Shown here one piece after another: positions 50,846-60,028 of a stretch of DNA of 64,000 nucleotides; positions within the stretch are counted from its first letter, which is position 1; every line of letters starts with the position of its first letter. A program made the translations under genes and the position numbers. The notes beneath the pieces were generated by a model that saw nothing but the letters and a program-made list of their open reading frames with translations, had not been told where the DNA came from and made no database searches. The DNA is from an uncultured Phycisphaerales bacterium. Its GTDB lineage: Bacteria; Planctomycetota; Phycisphaerae; Phycisphaerales; UBA1924. The stretch covers positions 1 to 64,000 of the forward strand of contig CAIYWI010000092.1 in NCBI GenBank assembly GCA_903929885.1, read 5' to 3'.

Positions 50846-53800
50846 ATGAAGATCGCACGCAAGTTCACCGCCGCAGGACGCGACCCCTTCGCCTCTGTCG
50901 CTTGGGTCAAGCGTCAATCGAAGATCACGAACCCGGACGGCTCGGTGGTCTTCCAGATGGACGATGCCGAGGTGCCCGAGAGCTGGTCGCAGCTCGCCAC
51001 CGACATCATGGTGAGCAAGTACTTCCGCAAGGCGGGCATCCCGCAGCCCGACGGCTCGACGGGCCCCGAGAAGTCGGCCCGGCAGGTGATTCACCGCCTG
51101 GCGGGTTGCTGGCGGCACTGGGGCGAGAAGCACGGATACTTCGACACCAAGGAGGACGCGCAGGCCTTCTACGACGAGCTGGCGTACATGATGGTGCACC
51201 AGATGTGCGCCCCCAACAGCCCGCAGTGGTTCAACACGGGCCTGAACTTCGCGTACGGCATCACGGGTCCGGCGCAGGGGCACTGGATCGTCGATCCCAA
51301 GACCGGCGAGCCCACCCTGGCGTCGGACGCGTACACGCACCCGCAGCCGCACGCGTGCTTCATCCAGAGCGTCAGCGATGACTTGGTGAACGAAGGCGGC
51401 ATCATGGACCTGTGGGTCCGCGAGGCGCGACTGTTCAAGTACGGCAGTGGCACGGGGACGAACTTCTCCAACCTTCGAGCCGAGGGCGAGAAGCTCTCCG
51501 GGGGCGGGCGGAGCTCGGGGCTCATGTCCTGGCTCAAGATCGGCGACCGTGCGGCGTCGGCGATCAAGAGCGGCGGCACGACGCGTCGCGCCGCCAAGAT
51601 GGTCTGCCTCGACATGGACCACCCCGACATCTCCGACTTCGTCAACTGGAAGGTCCGGGAGGAGATCAAGGTGCAGGCGCTGGTCGAGGGTCTCAAGCTG
51701 CTCAAGAAGCACGACTCCAAGCTTGCGGGCCAGTGCAAGGAGCTCAAGCTCGAACTCGATTACGACTACAACGGCGAGGCCTACCAGACCGTCAGCGGCC
51801 AGAACAGCAACAACTCGGTGCGGATCCCCGACGCCTTTTTCGACGCGTTGGACGCCAACGAGGACTGGAAGACCATCAACCGCGTGAGCGGGAAGGTCGC
51901 GCGGACCTTCGCGGCGGGCAAGCTCTGGGACGACATCGGCTACGCCGCGTGGCGTTGCGCCGACCCGGGCGTGCAGTATGACACGACGATCAACGCGTGG
52001 CACACGTGCCCCTCCGGCGGCCGCATCAACGCCAGCAACCCGTGCAGCGAGTACATGTTCCTCGACAACACGGCCTGCAATCTGGCGTCGCTCAACGTGC
52101 TGAAGTTCTACGACTCGCAGTCGCGGACCTTCGACCTCGCGTCGTACGAGCACGGGATCGACCTGTGGACGATGGTGCTCGAGATCAGCGTGCTGATGGC
52201 TGCCTTCCCGAGCCGCGAGATCGCGGAACTGTCCTTCAAGTATCGCACGCTGGGTCTGGGCTATGCCAACCTTGGCGCGATGCTGATGCAGGCGGGCATC
52301 GCCTACGACAGCGACGAGGCCCGCGCGGTGTGCGCCTGCCTCACCGCCATCCTCACCGGTCGCTCGTACCGCATGTCGGCTGAACTGGCCCGCGAGCACG
52401 GCGCGTTCGCGGGATACGCGGCCGACAAGGAGAACATGCTGCGGGTCGTCCGCAACCACCGTCGCGCCGCCCAAGGCGTCGCACGGGATGCCGCGGAGTA
52501 CGAGCAACTGCGGATCCGCCCGGTGCCCATCGATCATGGCCTCATCAAGGCCGGCCGCGTGCGCATCTCGAACGCCAACGCCATGCTCGGCCGCGCCGTC
52601 AAGGCCTGGGACGAGGCGCTGGCGCTGGGCGAGAAACACGGCTATCGCAACGCCCAGACGACGGTGATCGCCCCCACCGGCACCATCGGCCTGCTGATGG
52701 ATTGCGACACCACGGGCGTCGAGCCTGACTTCGCGCTGGTGAAGTTCAAGAAACTCGCCGGCGGCGGCTACTTCAAGATCGCCAACGAATCGGTCCGCCC
52801 CTCGCTCAAGGCGTTGGGTTACTCCGAGTCGCAGATCGGCGACATCATGCGGTACATCCTGGGGACCCTTTCCTTCGACGTGCCGTGCCCCGCCTCGCTG
52901 GGCGGCGTTGCCGGCGAATCGCTCAGGAACTTCCTGATCCGCAAGGGCATGTCGGCCGCGGAAGTGGCGAAGATGGAGGAGGGACTTCCGGGCGTCTTCG
53001 ACATCTCCTTCGCCTTCTCGGCGTGGGCGGTCTCGCCCGAGGCGATCACGGCGTGCGGCTTCGATCCCGCGGCGGCGACCTCCGATCCGTCGTTCAACTT
53101 GCTCTCCCGCCTGGGCCTCTCCGAGGGCGACATGGACGCCCTCAACCTGCTGGTCTGCGGCACCTCGACGATCGAGGGCGCTCCGCACCTCAAGGCCGAG
53201 CACCTTTCCGTCTTCGATTGCGCCAACAAGTGCGGCAAACTCGGCAAGCGATTCATCGCTCCGGGCGGCCACATCCGCATGATGGCCGCGGCCCAGCCCT
53301 TCATCAGCGGCGCCATCTCCAAGACGATCAACCTGCCCAACGACGCCAGCGTCGACGACATCAAGGCCTGCTACCGCCAGTCTTGGGAGCTTGGGCTCAA
53401 GGCCAACGCGCTGTACCGCGACGGCTGCAAGTTGAGCCAACCCCTTTCGGCCACCGCCGACGAGGCGAAGAAGGAGGCGGGCAAGGAAGATGCGTCCAAG
53501 GAGACCATCGCCGCTTCCCCTACTCCGGCCGAGACGATCTCGGCCGTGCCTGCGGGATCGTTGGCGGCTGCGGTGATTGAACTCCCCGTCAATCCCGCCC
53601 CGGCCAAGGCGGCTCGTCGTCGTCTCGCCGACACGCGGCGATCGCTGACTCACAAGTTCAACGTCGCCGGTCACGAGGGCTATCTCACCGTCGGCCTCTA
53701 CGACGACGGGCAGCCCGGCGAACTGTTCATCACGATGAGCAAGGAGGGCTCGACCATCGGCGGCCTGATGGATTCGCTGGGCACGGCCACGAGCGTGTCG

Positions 53801-54289
53801 CTGCAGTACGGCGTGCCGGTCAAGAGTCTGGTCGACAAGTTCAGTCACCAGCGGTTCGAGCCGGCCGGCATGACGGAAAACCCCGACATTCCGATCGCCA
53901 AGAGTCTCGTCGACTACATCTTCCGCTGGATGGGCATGCAGTTCATCCCGGGCTACCGCGAGACCAACGCGCCCCGTCGAGGCGAGTCGATGCAGGCCGA
54001 GCAGTCCCCGCCCCTCTGGGAGGGAACCTCGAGGCTGTCGTCCCCGGTCTCGGACCTTCCCGCCACGCCCTCCGCGACGACCCGAACCACGATGGTCTCG
54101 CACGAGGTCAAGATCCTGAACACCGCGGGCGTCGCCACCGAGACCGTCACGGCGATGTCGAGCACGCTCTCGGAGTACATGAACAGCGTGGGCGACGCGC
54201 CCGCCTGCGACGTGTGCGGCACCATCACCGTTCGCAGCGGCACCTGCTACAAGTGCGTCAACTGCGGCAACAGCATGGGATGCAGTTGA
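50846..54289 (+). CDS. nrdJ: Adenosylcobalamin-dependent (class II) ribonucleotide reductase
   Basis: Reduces ribonucleotides to deoxyribonucleotides using a cobalamin-generated radical, with or without oxygen. About 1,147 residues, as for the long B12-dependent form. Key blocks are NSPQWFNTGLNFAYG, PHACFIQSV (first redox Cys), GSGTGTNFSNLR, the radical loop NPCSEYMFLDNTACNLASLN with Asn, Cys and Glu, and APTGTIGLLMDCDTTGVEPDF. The second redox Cys lies in the barrel's later half. After a low-complexity Ala/Lys linker comes the KFNVAGHEGYLTVGLYDDG domain. The C-terminus has CDVCGTITVRSGTCYKCVNC, a cysteine cluster that probably re-reduces the active site. The start ATG 50846 has AGGA just upstream; ATG 50840 is 6 bases earlier. 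No nrdAB or nrdDG is seen. Confidence 0.95.
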   Translation: MKIARKFTAAGRDPFASVAWVKRQSKITNPDGSVVFQMDDAEVPESWSQLATDIMVSKYFRKAGIPQPDGSTGPEKSARQVIHRLAGCWRHWGEKHGYFDTKEDAQAFYDELAYMMVHQMCAPNSPQWFNTGLNFAYGITGPAQGHWIVDPKTGEPTLASDAYTHPQPHACFIQSVSDDLVNEGGIMDLWVREARLFKYGSGTGTNFSNLRAEGEKLSGGGRSSGLMSWLKIGDRAASAIKSGGTTRRAAKMVCLDMDHPDISDFVNWKVREEIKVQALVEGLKLLKKHDSKLAGQCKELKLELDYDYNGEAYQTVSGQNSNNSVRIPDAFFDALDANEDWKTINRVSGKVARTFAAGKLWDDIGYAAWRCADPGVQYDTTINAWHTCPSGGRINASNPCSEYMFLDNTACNLASLNVLKFYDSQSRTFDLASYEHGIDLWTMVLEISVLMAAFPSREIAELSFKYRTLGLGYANLGAMLMQAGIAYDSDEARAVCACLTAILTGRSYRMSAELAREHGAFAGYAADKENMLRVVRNHRRAAQGVARDAAEYEQLRIRPVPIDHGLIKAGRVRISNANAMLGRAVKAWDEALALGEKHGYRNAQTTVIAPTGTIGLLMDCDTTGVEPDFALVKFKKLAGGGYFKIANESVRPSLKALGYSESQIGDIMRYILGTLSFDVPCPASLGGVAGESLRNFLIRKGMSAAEVAKMEEGLPGVFDISFAFSAWAVSPEAITACGFDPAAATSDPSFNLLSRLGLSEGDMDALNLLVCGTSTIEGAPHLKAEHLSVFDCANKCGKLGKRFIAPGGHIRMMAAAQPFISGAISKTINLPNDASVDDIKACYRQSWELGLKANALYRDGCKLSQPLSATADEAKKEAGKEDASKETIAASPTPAETISAVPAGSLAAAVIELPVNPAPAKAARRRLADTRRSLTHKFNVAGHEGYLTVGLYDDGQPGELFITMSKEGSTIGGLMDSLGTATSVSLQYGVPVKSLVDKFSHQRFEPAGMTENPDIPIAKSLVDYIFRWMGMQFIPGYRETNAPRRGESMQAEQSPPLWEGTSRLSSPVSDLPATPSATTRTTMVSHEVKILNTAGVATETVTAMSSTLSEYMNSVGDAPACDVCGTITVRSGTCYKCVNCGNSMGCS

Positions 54290-54888
54290 GCCTTCGACGT
54301 CGAGCGGTCGACGTTGACGCCTTCTGCCGAAATCACTCCGTCCTCCAGGTTCTTCAACTCAACACAAGGGCCACTCCCACAGCATGACCACCACAGCCTA
54401 GAGGCTCTGCCCTCTGGTGAAGAAGGCTGGGAAATCGGTTGAACGCAACGTCGAGGGTTGCCGCGTCCGGGTGGATAAAGCCGCCGGGAAGCAGGAAGCC
54501 CGGCGGGGCGGAGAATCGAGGACCGATGCCGACCCACCGCTGAGCATCGATCACGACCAATCGGCGACGCTGCCGATGCCTTCCGCGGAGGGCACCGGCG
54601 ACGAGGCTCGACCAAGGCGTCCCGCGGCCGCGGGACGAACGAACGCCACGGAGCGTCGTGATCGATGAACGAGACCGGGCAGGCCGCCGACGACGACGCT
54701 CGCCGACGTACCAGCCTTCTTCACCAAGGTCACCAGAGTCCACCACTCGCAGGGCACAAGACAAAGGCGGTCCACCCCCGCTGGTCTCACCAGACACTGG
54801 GCCCTGCACCCACACGAGCCCCCGGGTTCCACCACCCGGGGGTTCCTTTTGCGCTGGTGGCAGTCCGCCGTGCCTCAGCCCGGGCCCT
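54290..54888. other. Gene-free region with inverted repeat and hairpins
   Basis: No convincing protein gene: several open frames (for example 54417-54668, 83 codons) lack the strong GC bias at third positions seen in real genes here. A 16-base perfect inverted repeat, TGGTGAAGAAGGCTGG, lies at 54415-54430 with its complement at 54711-54726. An 18-base palindrome around the SacII/NotI-like core sits near 54620-54637. A strong terminator-like hairpin ends the region. It could be a structured RNA or a decayed gene. Confidence 0.4.
54819..54850 (+). terminator. Strong hairpin with T-rich tail
   Basis: CCCCCGGGT (54819-54827) pairs with ACCCGGGGG (54834-54842), followed by TTCCTTTT. The tail orientation suits a plus-strand transcript, either nrdJ read-through or an RNA from 54290-54818. 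Confidence 0.7.
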
Positions 54889-55323
54889 TCAGTCCGTGCC
54901 GAGGATCAGCACGCCCGCGACACAAGAGCGGAGCGTCCATGCGACGGTCCTGATCCAGTTCGAGCGGACGAGACGGACCATGGCCTCTCTCGAACCCGTC
55001 GCCTCCAGCGCCGCATGCAACGGCACCTGAACGAAAAAGGTGCTCAGCCATATCAGCGTCAGCAGCGCCATGCCCAGCCAAGACCACCACGGCGAGGTCG
55101 TTGCCGCCAACGGGGTGACCAACAGGGTTGCGGTCGCGGCCTCGATCAACATGACGGGAGCGACCACCAACGTCGTTCGTCGCTGGTGAGCGTGTTCGTA
55201 GTCCTTGAAGGCGTCGACGCCGACCTTTTGGAACAGCGGGTAATGCACCACCTGCACGAACCAGATGAGGCCGGTCATGAACCAGGTGGCTGCCGCATGA
55301 ACCAGAAGCAGCGACACGATCAC
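54889..55323 (-). CDS. Small integral membrane protein
   Basis: A protein of 144 residues starting at a GTG that overlaps the stop of the upstream SDR gene by 4 bases (GTGA), a sign of translational coupling. Four membrane helices are predicted: about 3-25 (LLLVHAAATWFMTGLIWFV), 55-75, 82-102 (WWSWLGMALLTLIWLSTFFV) and 124-142. A conserved-looking segment VVHYPLFQKVG-AFKDYEHAHQRR follows the first helix. I do not recognise a named family. It is the last gene of the membrane/SDR/membrane group on the minus strand. Confidence 0.72.
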   Translation of the reverse strand: MIVSLLLVHAAATWFMTGLIWFVQVVHYPLFQKVGVDAFKDYEHAHQRRTTLVVAPVMLIEAATATLLVTPLAATTSPWWSWLGMALLTLIWLSTFFVQVPLHAALEATGSREAMVRLVRSNWIRTVAWTLRSCVAGVLILGTD

Positions 55324-56066
55324 CCCCGCCCCTTCACTCGCCCAAGCCCCCCATCGACTCCGATCGTCTGACCGGTCACCCAGGAGGACTGCCCGCCGAG
55401 CAGCCACGCGACGGCGGCGGCCACGTCCTCGGGCTCGCCGATGCGTCCGAGCGGATGCATCGCCGTCGAGGCCTTGAGCGAGGCCTCGTTGGAGGTGAGT
55501 CTTCCGGTCAGCGGAGTGCGAGTGAGACCGGGAGCCACCGCATTGACGCGGATTCGACGCGGCGCGTAGGTGGCGGCCGCCGACCTGGTCAAGCCTTCCA
55601 CGCCCGCCTTGGCCGCTGCCACGGCTTCGTGGTTGGACAGGCCGATCGCGGCCGCGACGGACGACATCAGCACGATGCTGCCGCCGCCCTCGCCAAAGGC
55701 CTTGACGGCACCTCGAAGGACGCAGAACGCCGTCACGAGATTGGCGTGAAGTTGTGCCGCGAACTCGTCGTCCGTGGTGAGGTGCGCCGGCTTGAGGAGG
55801 AACGCACCGGCGAGGTTGGCCACGCCGTCGATCTTCCCGAACTCCGAGACCGCGCGTGCCATGACGGAATCGACCTCTGAAGCCACCGCGGGGTCGGCGG
55901 TCATGGTCGAAATCGAGCCCGAGGTCGGGAGGTTGGCCAACCGATCGGGGCTCCGTGACACCGCCAGCACGCGATGGCCCTCCGCGGCGAGGAGCCGACA
56001 CAACGCGGTGCCGATGCCGCCCGCGCCGCCGAAGATCACGTGAACGCCGCCGGAAGAATCACTCAT
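55320..56066 (-). CDS. Short-chain dehydrogenase/reductase lacking the catalytic Tyr
   Basis: A protein of 248 residues with a standard SDR core: [17 protein letters not shown] (cofactor loop), GVANLAGAF (NAG-type motif), IVLMSSVAAAIG with the catalytic Ser, RIRVNAVAPGLTRTPL and the C-terminal VTGQTIGVDGG. The YxxxK motif reads V-AAA-K (in NHEAVAAAKAG), so the usual proton-donor Tyr is a Val; the Lys remains. It may use a different mechanism or bind a nucleotide without classical catalysis. The start is taken at ATG 56066 (MSDSSGGVHVIFGG), which fits the family; the frame is open 30 codons further upstream. It follows the membrane gene at 56101 by 34 bp and overlaps the next by 4 bp. Confidence 0.8.
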   Translation of the reverse strand: MSDSSGGVHVIFGGAGGIGTALCRLLAAEGHRVLAVSRSPDRLANLPTSGSISTMTADPAVASEVDSVMARAVSEFGKIDGVANLAGAFLLKPAHLTTDDEFAAQLHANLVTAFCVLRGAVKAFGEGGGSIVLMSSVAAAIGLSNHEAVAAAKAGVEGLTRSAAATYAPRRIRVNAVAPGLTRTPLTGRLTSNEASLKASTAMHPLGRIGEPEDVAAAVAWLLGGQSSWVTGQTIGVDGGLGRVKGRG

Positions 56067-56100
56067 GAAGCACGTCCGTCGCGTGTCGAGGGGCTGAACG

Positions 56101-56658
56101 TCACCGGCTGGGGGAGACGATCGCTCGCCGGGCGGACACGTGCGCGCGACGGGCATGGATCAGGATGAGAGAGAAAGGGATCCACCAGAGCAGGTCGTTG
56201 GTGAGGATCGTCCATCCCATGGACCACGGCAGCCGCTGCTTGATGGCAGCGTCGAGGAACCCGATGGGACCGAGCACCTTGCCGATCAACCCGACGAGCG
56301 TGATGGGCCAGTGACGGAGCGGAGCAGCGGCGGCGACGATGTACCCGACGCCATACACGCCGACGATCATGCCGATGCACCCCCACAGTTCGGGCCACAC
56401 CTCCGTGGAGGCGGGACGGACGCCAAGAATGGCCAGCGACCACACCGGGGCGAGAATCATGACCGCTCCCCATGCCACGTTGTAGACGCCCGCGGCGCGG
56501 AGCCACCATCCCATCCATCGGGGAACGGCGACATCGGGCGAGTCAGGCGAGGAAGCGGCGTGTGACGACGTGGTGGACAAGAAGCGACTCCCCGCCGGCT
56601 GCGGCGGAAAGCAAGGGTTTCGTCCGTTCTGCGGCCGCCGGATGCACCTCAAGGCCAC
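56101..56658 (-). CDS. Integral membrane protein of unknown function
   Basis: Up to 185 residues with four predicted membrane helices: AAGVYNVAWGAVMILAPVW, WGCIGMIVGVYGVGYIVAA, ITLVGLIGKVLGPIGFL and LTNDLLWWIPFSLILIHAR. No family is recognised. The start is uncertain: GTG 56658 has an AT-rich box (CATTAT) 9 bases before it, but the first 45 residues are low in hydrophobicity and look weakly coding; TTG 56577 or ATG 56514 are alternatives. The SDR gene follows 34 bp downstream on the same strand, suggesting joint expression. Divergent from the winged-helix-like gene. Confidence 0.65.
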   Translation of the reverse strand: MALRCIRRPQNGRNPCFPPQPAGSRFLSTTSSHAASSPDSPDVAVPRWMGWWLRAAGVYNVAWGAVMILAPVWSLAILGVRPASTEVWPELWGCIGMIVGVYGVGYIVAAAAPLRHWPITLVGLIGKVLGPIGFLDAAIKQRLPWSMGWTILTNDLLWWIPFSLILIHARRAHVSARRAIVSPSR

Positions 56659-56726
56659 GACCGGCCGATAATGGGAGACGAGCCCTCGGGGCTCGCAATC
56701 CGAACCCTCATCGAGATCAGAAGGCC

Positions 56727-57935
56727 ATGACTGCCGACCTGACCCCGAGAATCTCGCGTCCAGCCGCGCATCATTTTCCGTCCGAGGCGAGGCTTCGCGC
56801 GGTGGGCGAGGAACTGATCGCCGCTCTGCGCGTGCTGCTGAAGTCCATTCCGGGCGCTTCCGCCAGTCCGACCCGCCTGGGCGCGCGTCTGGGCCTGAGT
56901 CGCGTCATCGCCAGCAGGATGCTCGGCTCGCTTGCACGCGACGACGCGCTCGAATCGATGCGACGCATCCCCGGTCCGGAATCGCTTCGCGTCGCGGCGA
57001 CCGGGGCGGCAGCGGCAGGCGCCGACGTCGCGGCCGTCGCACGGGCCATGGCAGCCATCGAAGGGTTCGCCGTGCTGATCCGGGAGGAGTACGGCACCCG
57101 CGGCCTGCTTCACGCCGCGCTCGCGGAACTGGAGCCGTCGCTGCGAGCCCCGGTCGAGGCGGCGAATCGGGCGCAGATTCATCGAAGCGTGCGCGACCTG
57201 CTGGGCATCTCGGCCGAGGCGTGGGTGATGACGGCGATGCTCGCTCCGTCTCGCTCCCGCGAGGGCGAGCTCGAACTGGCGCGAGTCGACGGAGCCCTTG
57301 GCATCGAGCGGATCAGCCGACACGCCAACGTGCACGTGAGGTCGTCCGCGGGCGAGGCTCGATCCTCACTGGCGGCGGACATCGGTCTCCGCGAAGGGGG
57401 ACCGAACGCGGCGGCCGCATCCGAGTCGATCACGCTGGGCGCCATCACCATCCGCCGCCTCGAGAGCGAGCGGGCGACGGAGGAGGCGCGGACGGACCTG
57501 CTCGCCGCCTCGCACGAACGCATCGATCCCACACGGCGTGCGAGCGAAGCCCGCGGGAGACTCCGGCTGACCACCTGCCCGGACATTCCGGTTCGCGAAC
57601 TGCTGATCGACGTGTTGCTGCACGACACGCTCGTCGCCGACATGGCGGTGCGTGCGTTCGGCCACGGCCGTCGCTCACTCGACGCCATGTTCGAGCACGA
57701 GCCGGCGCCGACCACGCGCCTCACCGACCCGACCATGGTGGCAGAACGCCTGCGAGCGGACGAATCGTCGACGGAATGGACGCCGTGGCCGCAACAGAGG
57801 GGCCTGATCCGTCGACTCGCCGCCCGCCTCGGCCACGAATCGGAGCGGTTCGTGAACCACCGGATGCGCCTGACCCACCCGCTCCCGGGGTTCCGGCTCG
57901 ACGTGACGGTGTCGAACGATCTCGCCTCCGCGTGA
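56727..57935 (+). CDS. Winged-helix-like protein of unknown function
   Basis: A protein of 402 residues. Residues about 35-75 ([37 protein letters not shown]) look like a helix-turn-helix of the winged-helix kind, so DNA binding is likely. The rest has no recognised domain; it is alpha/beta, with an [21 protein letters not shown] segment and a DVTVSNDL ending. No membrane helix or signal peptide is seen. AGAAGG precedes ATG 56727. The chemoreceptor-like gene follows 155 bp downstream on the same strand. It could be a planctomycete-specific regulator; the target is unknown. Confidence 0.7.
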   Translation: MTADLTPRISRPAAHHFPSEARLRAVGEELIAALRVLLKSIPGASASPTRLGARLGLSRVIASRMLGSLARDDALESMRRIPGPESLRVAATGAAAAGADVAAVARAMAAIEGFAVLIREEYGTRGLLHAALAELEPSLRAPVEAANRAQIHRSVRDLLGISAEAWVMTAMLAPSRSREGELELARVDGALGIERISRHANVHVRSSAGEARSSLAADIGLREGGPNAAAASESITLGAITIRRLESERATEEARTDLLAASHERIDPTRRASEARGRLRLTTCPDIPVRELLIDVLLHDTLVADMAVRAFGHGRRSLDAMFEHEPAPTTRLTDPTMVAERLRADESSTEWTPWPQQRGLIRRLAARLGHESERFVNHRMRLTHPLPGFRLDVTVSNDLASA

Positions 57936-58090
57936 AATCCCCCCAAACGGATGAAACGCCGCGAGCGAAGGTCGACGAGCGACTCAGATGCGATCGTTGT
58001 CGCGACGATGAAACCCCCGGGCGAGCGATCGGCGGCGTCTCGCGCGAGACCGCCCGTCGACCGCCTCGCACACGACTCCAGAGGTGCCAC

Positions 58091-60013
58091 TTGATCTCAC
58101 GCCTGAGCATCCGTCAGCGACTGCTGCTGTTGATCATCCTGCCGCTGATCGGCGCGGGCATCGTCGACTGGCAGTTGCTTCGCGCCATCGACTCGGTGCG
58201 GATCGGCGGAACGATGGCGACGAGGGTGACGGAGAAGTCGAGCCTGATCGCCGAACTCGGTTCGCCCTCGCTGTTCGTCGTCGAGTTCTATGCGACGGCG
58301 CAGCGGCTGTGCGCCGAGCCCGAAGCCGCACGACGGGATGCACTGGTGAAGCAACTCGACCGTCTCGCGACCGGGTTCCGGATGCGGCGCGATCACTGGG
58401 CTCGGCACGGGCTGGAGCGTGACGTCCACGCCTCGATCTTCGACGGGGCGATCCCCCGCGCCGAGGCGGTGATCGCGACGGTGACGGACGAGGTGGTTCC
58501 GGCGGCGGTGCGGGGCGACCTGGCGGCCGCGGCGTCGACGATGCGGTCGAAGGTGGACGCCAAGTTCATCGAGCACGCCGAGGCGGTGCAGCAGGCCTTG
58601 ATGGTGACGAACGCCGCGGCCCAGCAGGTCAGCCTGACAGCCACCGCGGACGTGGGCCGCTGGAGACTCAGCGCGCTGATGATCGCCGCCGGCATGCTGT
58701 GCGTGGTGGTGCCGATGGGCTGGCTGCTCATGAGAAGCGTCGTGCTGCCCATCGAGCGCCTGAGCATGGCGATGCACGACGTGGCACGCGGCTCGGGCAA
58801 CCTCCGAACGCGAATGCACGTGGGCAACGACCGCTCCGAGATCGGCCGGCTGGCCGAGAACTTCAACGCCTTCATCCAGTGCGTGGCGGCGATGGTGCTC
58901 GAGATCGACCGCATGGCGGCCGGGCTTCAGGCGAGCGCCGACCACATCTCGGCGAGCTTCGACGAGAGTCGTCGCGCCACGCAGCACCAGACGGAGAACC
59001 TGCGGCGCATGATCGAGAGCGTCGACCAACTGAGCGTCGCCTCCTCGAACATCGCGACCACGTCCACGCGGGCGACCGAGGCCTCTCGCCTCGCGGGGCA
59101 GGTCGCCACCGAAGGCGACCGCGCGGTCCGCGCCACCATCGAGGTGATGAGCCGGATCGACCACACGGTCTCGGCGGGCGCCTCTCGCGTGAGCGAACTC
59201 GGGGAGCGGAGCAACGAGATCGGCAAGATCATCCTCGTGATCAACGACATCGCCGACCAGACCAACCTGCTCGCGCTCAACGCCGCCATCGAGGCGGCAC
59301 GGGCGGGCGAGCACGGCCGCGGCTTCGCGGTCGTCGCCGACGAGGTCCGCAAGCTCGCCGAGCGGACCACCGCCGCCACCAAGCAGGTCAGCGACTCGAT
59401 CCGCGAGATCCAGGCCATGACCGCCGAGAGCGTGCGGAGCATCAGCGATGGCTCCGAGGAGGTCAAGCAGGGCATCGTCGCCGCCAGAGGCACCACCGAA
59501 AACCTGCGTCGAATCGTCGAGCAGTCGAGCGCGACCGGCCAGTTGATCGCCCACATCTCCACCAGCGCGGCGGATCAGTCGCGTCTGAGCGAATCGATCC
59601 GCGACGGCGTGCGACAGGTCAGCGCGGCGGCGGAGGAGCTCGAGCAGAGCAGCGAGGTGACGGTGCAGAACACCGCCGAACTCTCCTTCCGCAGCCGCCA
59701 GTTGATGGAGATGGTCGCCCGCTTCCAACTCGACTGCCGCGCACCCGAGCGGGCTCGCCATCACCTCGACCGCCCGCTCGAGTCGTCGCTCGGCCGGATC
59801 ATCGAGTTGGGTCCGTCGGGCGCGTGCATCGCCCCCAACGCCGCGTTCACCGCCGAAAAGGGCCGCCGAATCGAGATCGAGTTCCTGGTCGGCGGAGACG
59901 TGCGCCGAATCCCCGCCGTCGTGCGATGGGTCCGGCAGACCGGCGACGGTCCTCGGGCCGGCCTCGAGTTCACGCCCCGCGTCGACGAGTTCATGCACGG
60001 CGTGCGCTCATGA
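58091..60013 (+). CDS. Methyl-accepting chemotaxis protein with C-terminal PilZ-like domain
   Basis: A 640-residue receptor, taken from TTG 58091 (AGAGG upstream), since the frame has no ATG before the first helix. Transmembrane helix 1 is about 9-25; a periplasmic helical bundle about 26-190 is followed by helix 2 at about 192-215, a HAMP domain (216-270), and the signalling coiled coil with the hairpin tip [19 protein letters not shown] near 389-407. After a linker, residues about 548-635 form a PilZ-like domain ([39 protein letters not shown]), which in other proteins binds c-di-GMP. The usual D/NxSxxG motif is altered to LGPSGA. No che genes are adjacent. Convergent with the methyltransferase gene. 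Confidence 0.88.
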   Translation: MISRLSIRQRLLLLIILPLIGAGIVDWQLLRAIDSVRIGGTMATRVTEKSSLIAELGSPSLFVVEFYATAQRLCAEPEAARRDALVKQLDRLATGFRMRRDHWARHGLERDVHASIFDGAIPRAEAVIATVTDEVVPAAVRGDLAAAASTMRSKVDAKFIEHAEAVQQALMVTNAAAQQVSLTATADVGRWRLSALMIAAGMLCVVVPMGWLLMRSVVLPIERLSMAMHDVARGSGNLRTRMHVGNDRSEIGRLAENFNAFIQCVAAMVLEIDRMAAGLQASADHISASFDESRRATQHQTENLRRMIESVDQLSVASSNIATTSTRATEASRLAGQVATEGDRAVRATIEVMSRIDHTVSAGASRVSELGERSNEIGKIILVINDIADQTNLLALNAAIEAARAGEHGRGFAVVADEVRKLAERTTAATKQVSDSIREIQAMTAESVRSISDGSEEVKQGIVAARGTTENLRRIVEQSSATGQLIAHISTSAADQSRLSESIRDGVRQVSAAAEELEQSSEVTVQNTAELSFRSRQLMEMVARFQLDCRAPERARHHLDRPLESSLGRIIELGPSGACIAPNAAFTAEKGRRIEIEFLVGGDVRRIPAVVRWVRQTGDGPRAGLEFTPRVDEFMHGVRS

Positions 60014-60028
60014 CGCGGGCGGACGGGC

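Noticed and set aside
50819-54103. A 1,094-codon open frame on the minus strand antisense to nrdJ.
   Set aside because: nrdJ is certain on the plus strand, and the antisense product has no family features.
54417-54668. An 83-codon plus-strand frame (starting MKKAGKSVERN) in the gap after nrdJ.
   Set aside because: Third-position GC is clearly lower than in real genes here, there is no ribosome-binding site, and it overlaps the inverted repeat.
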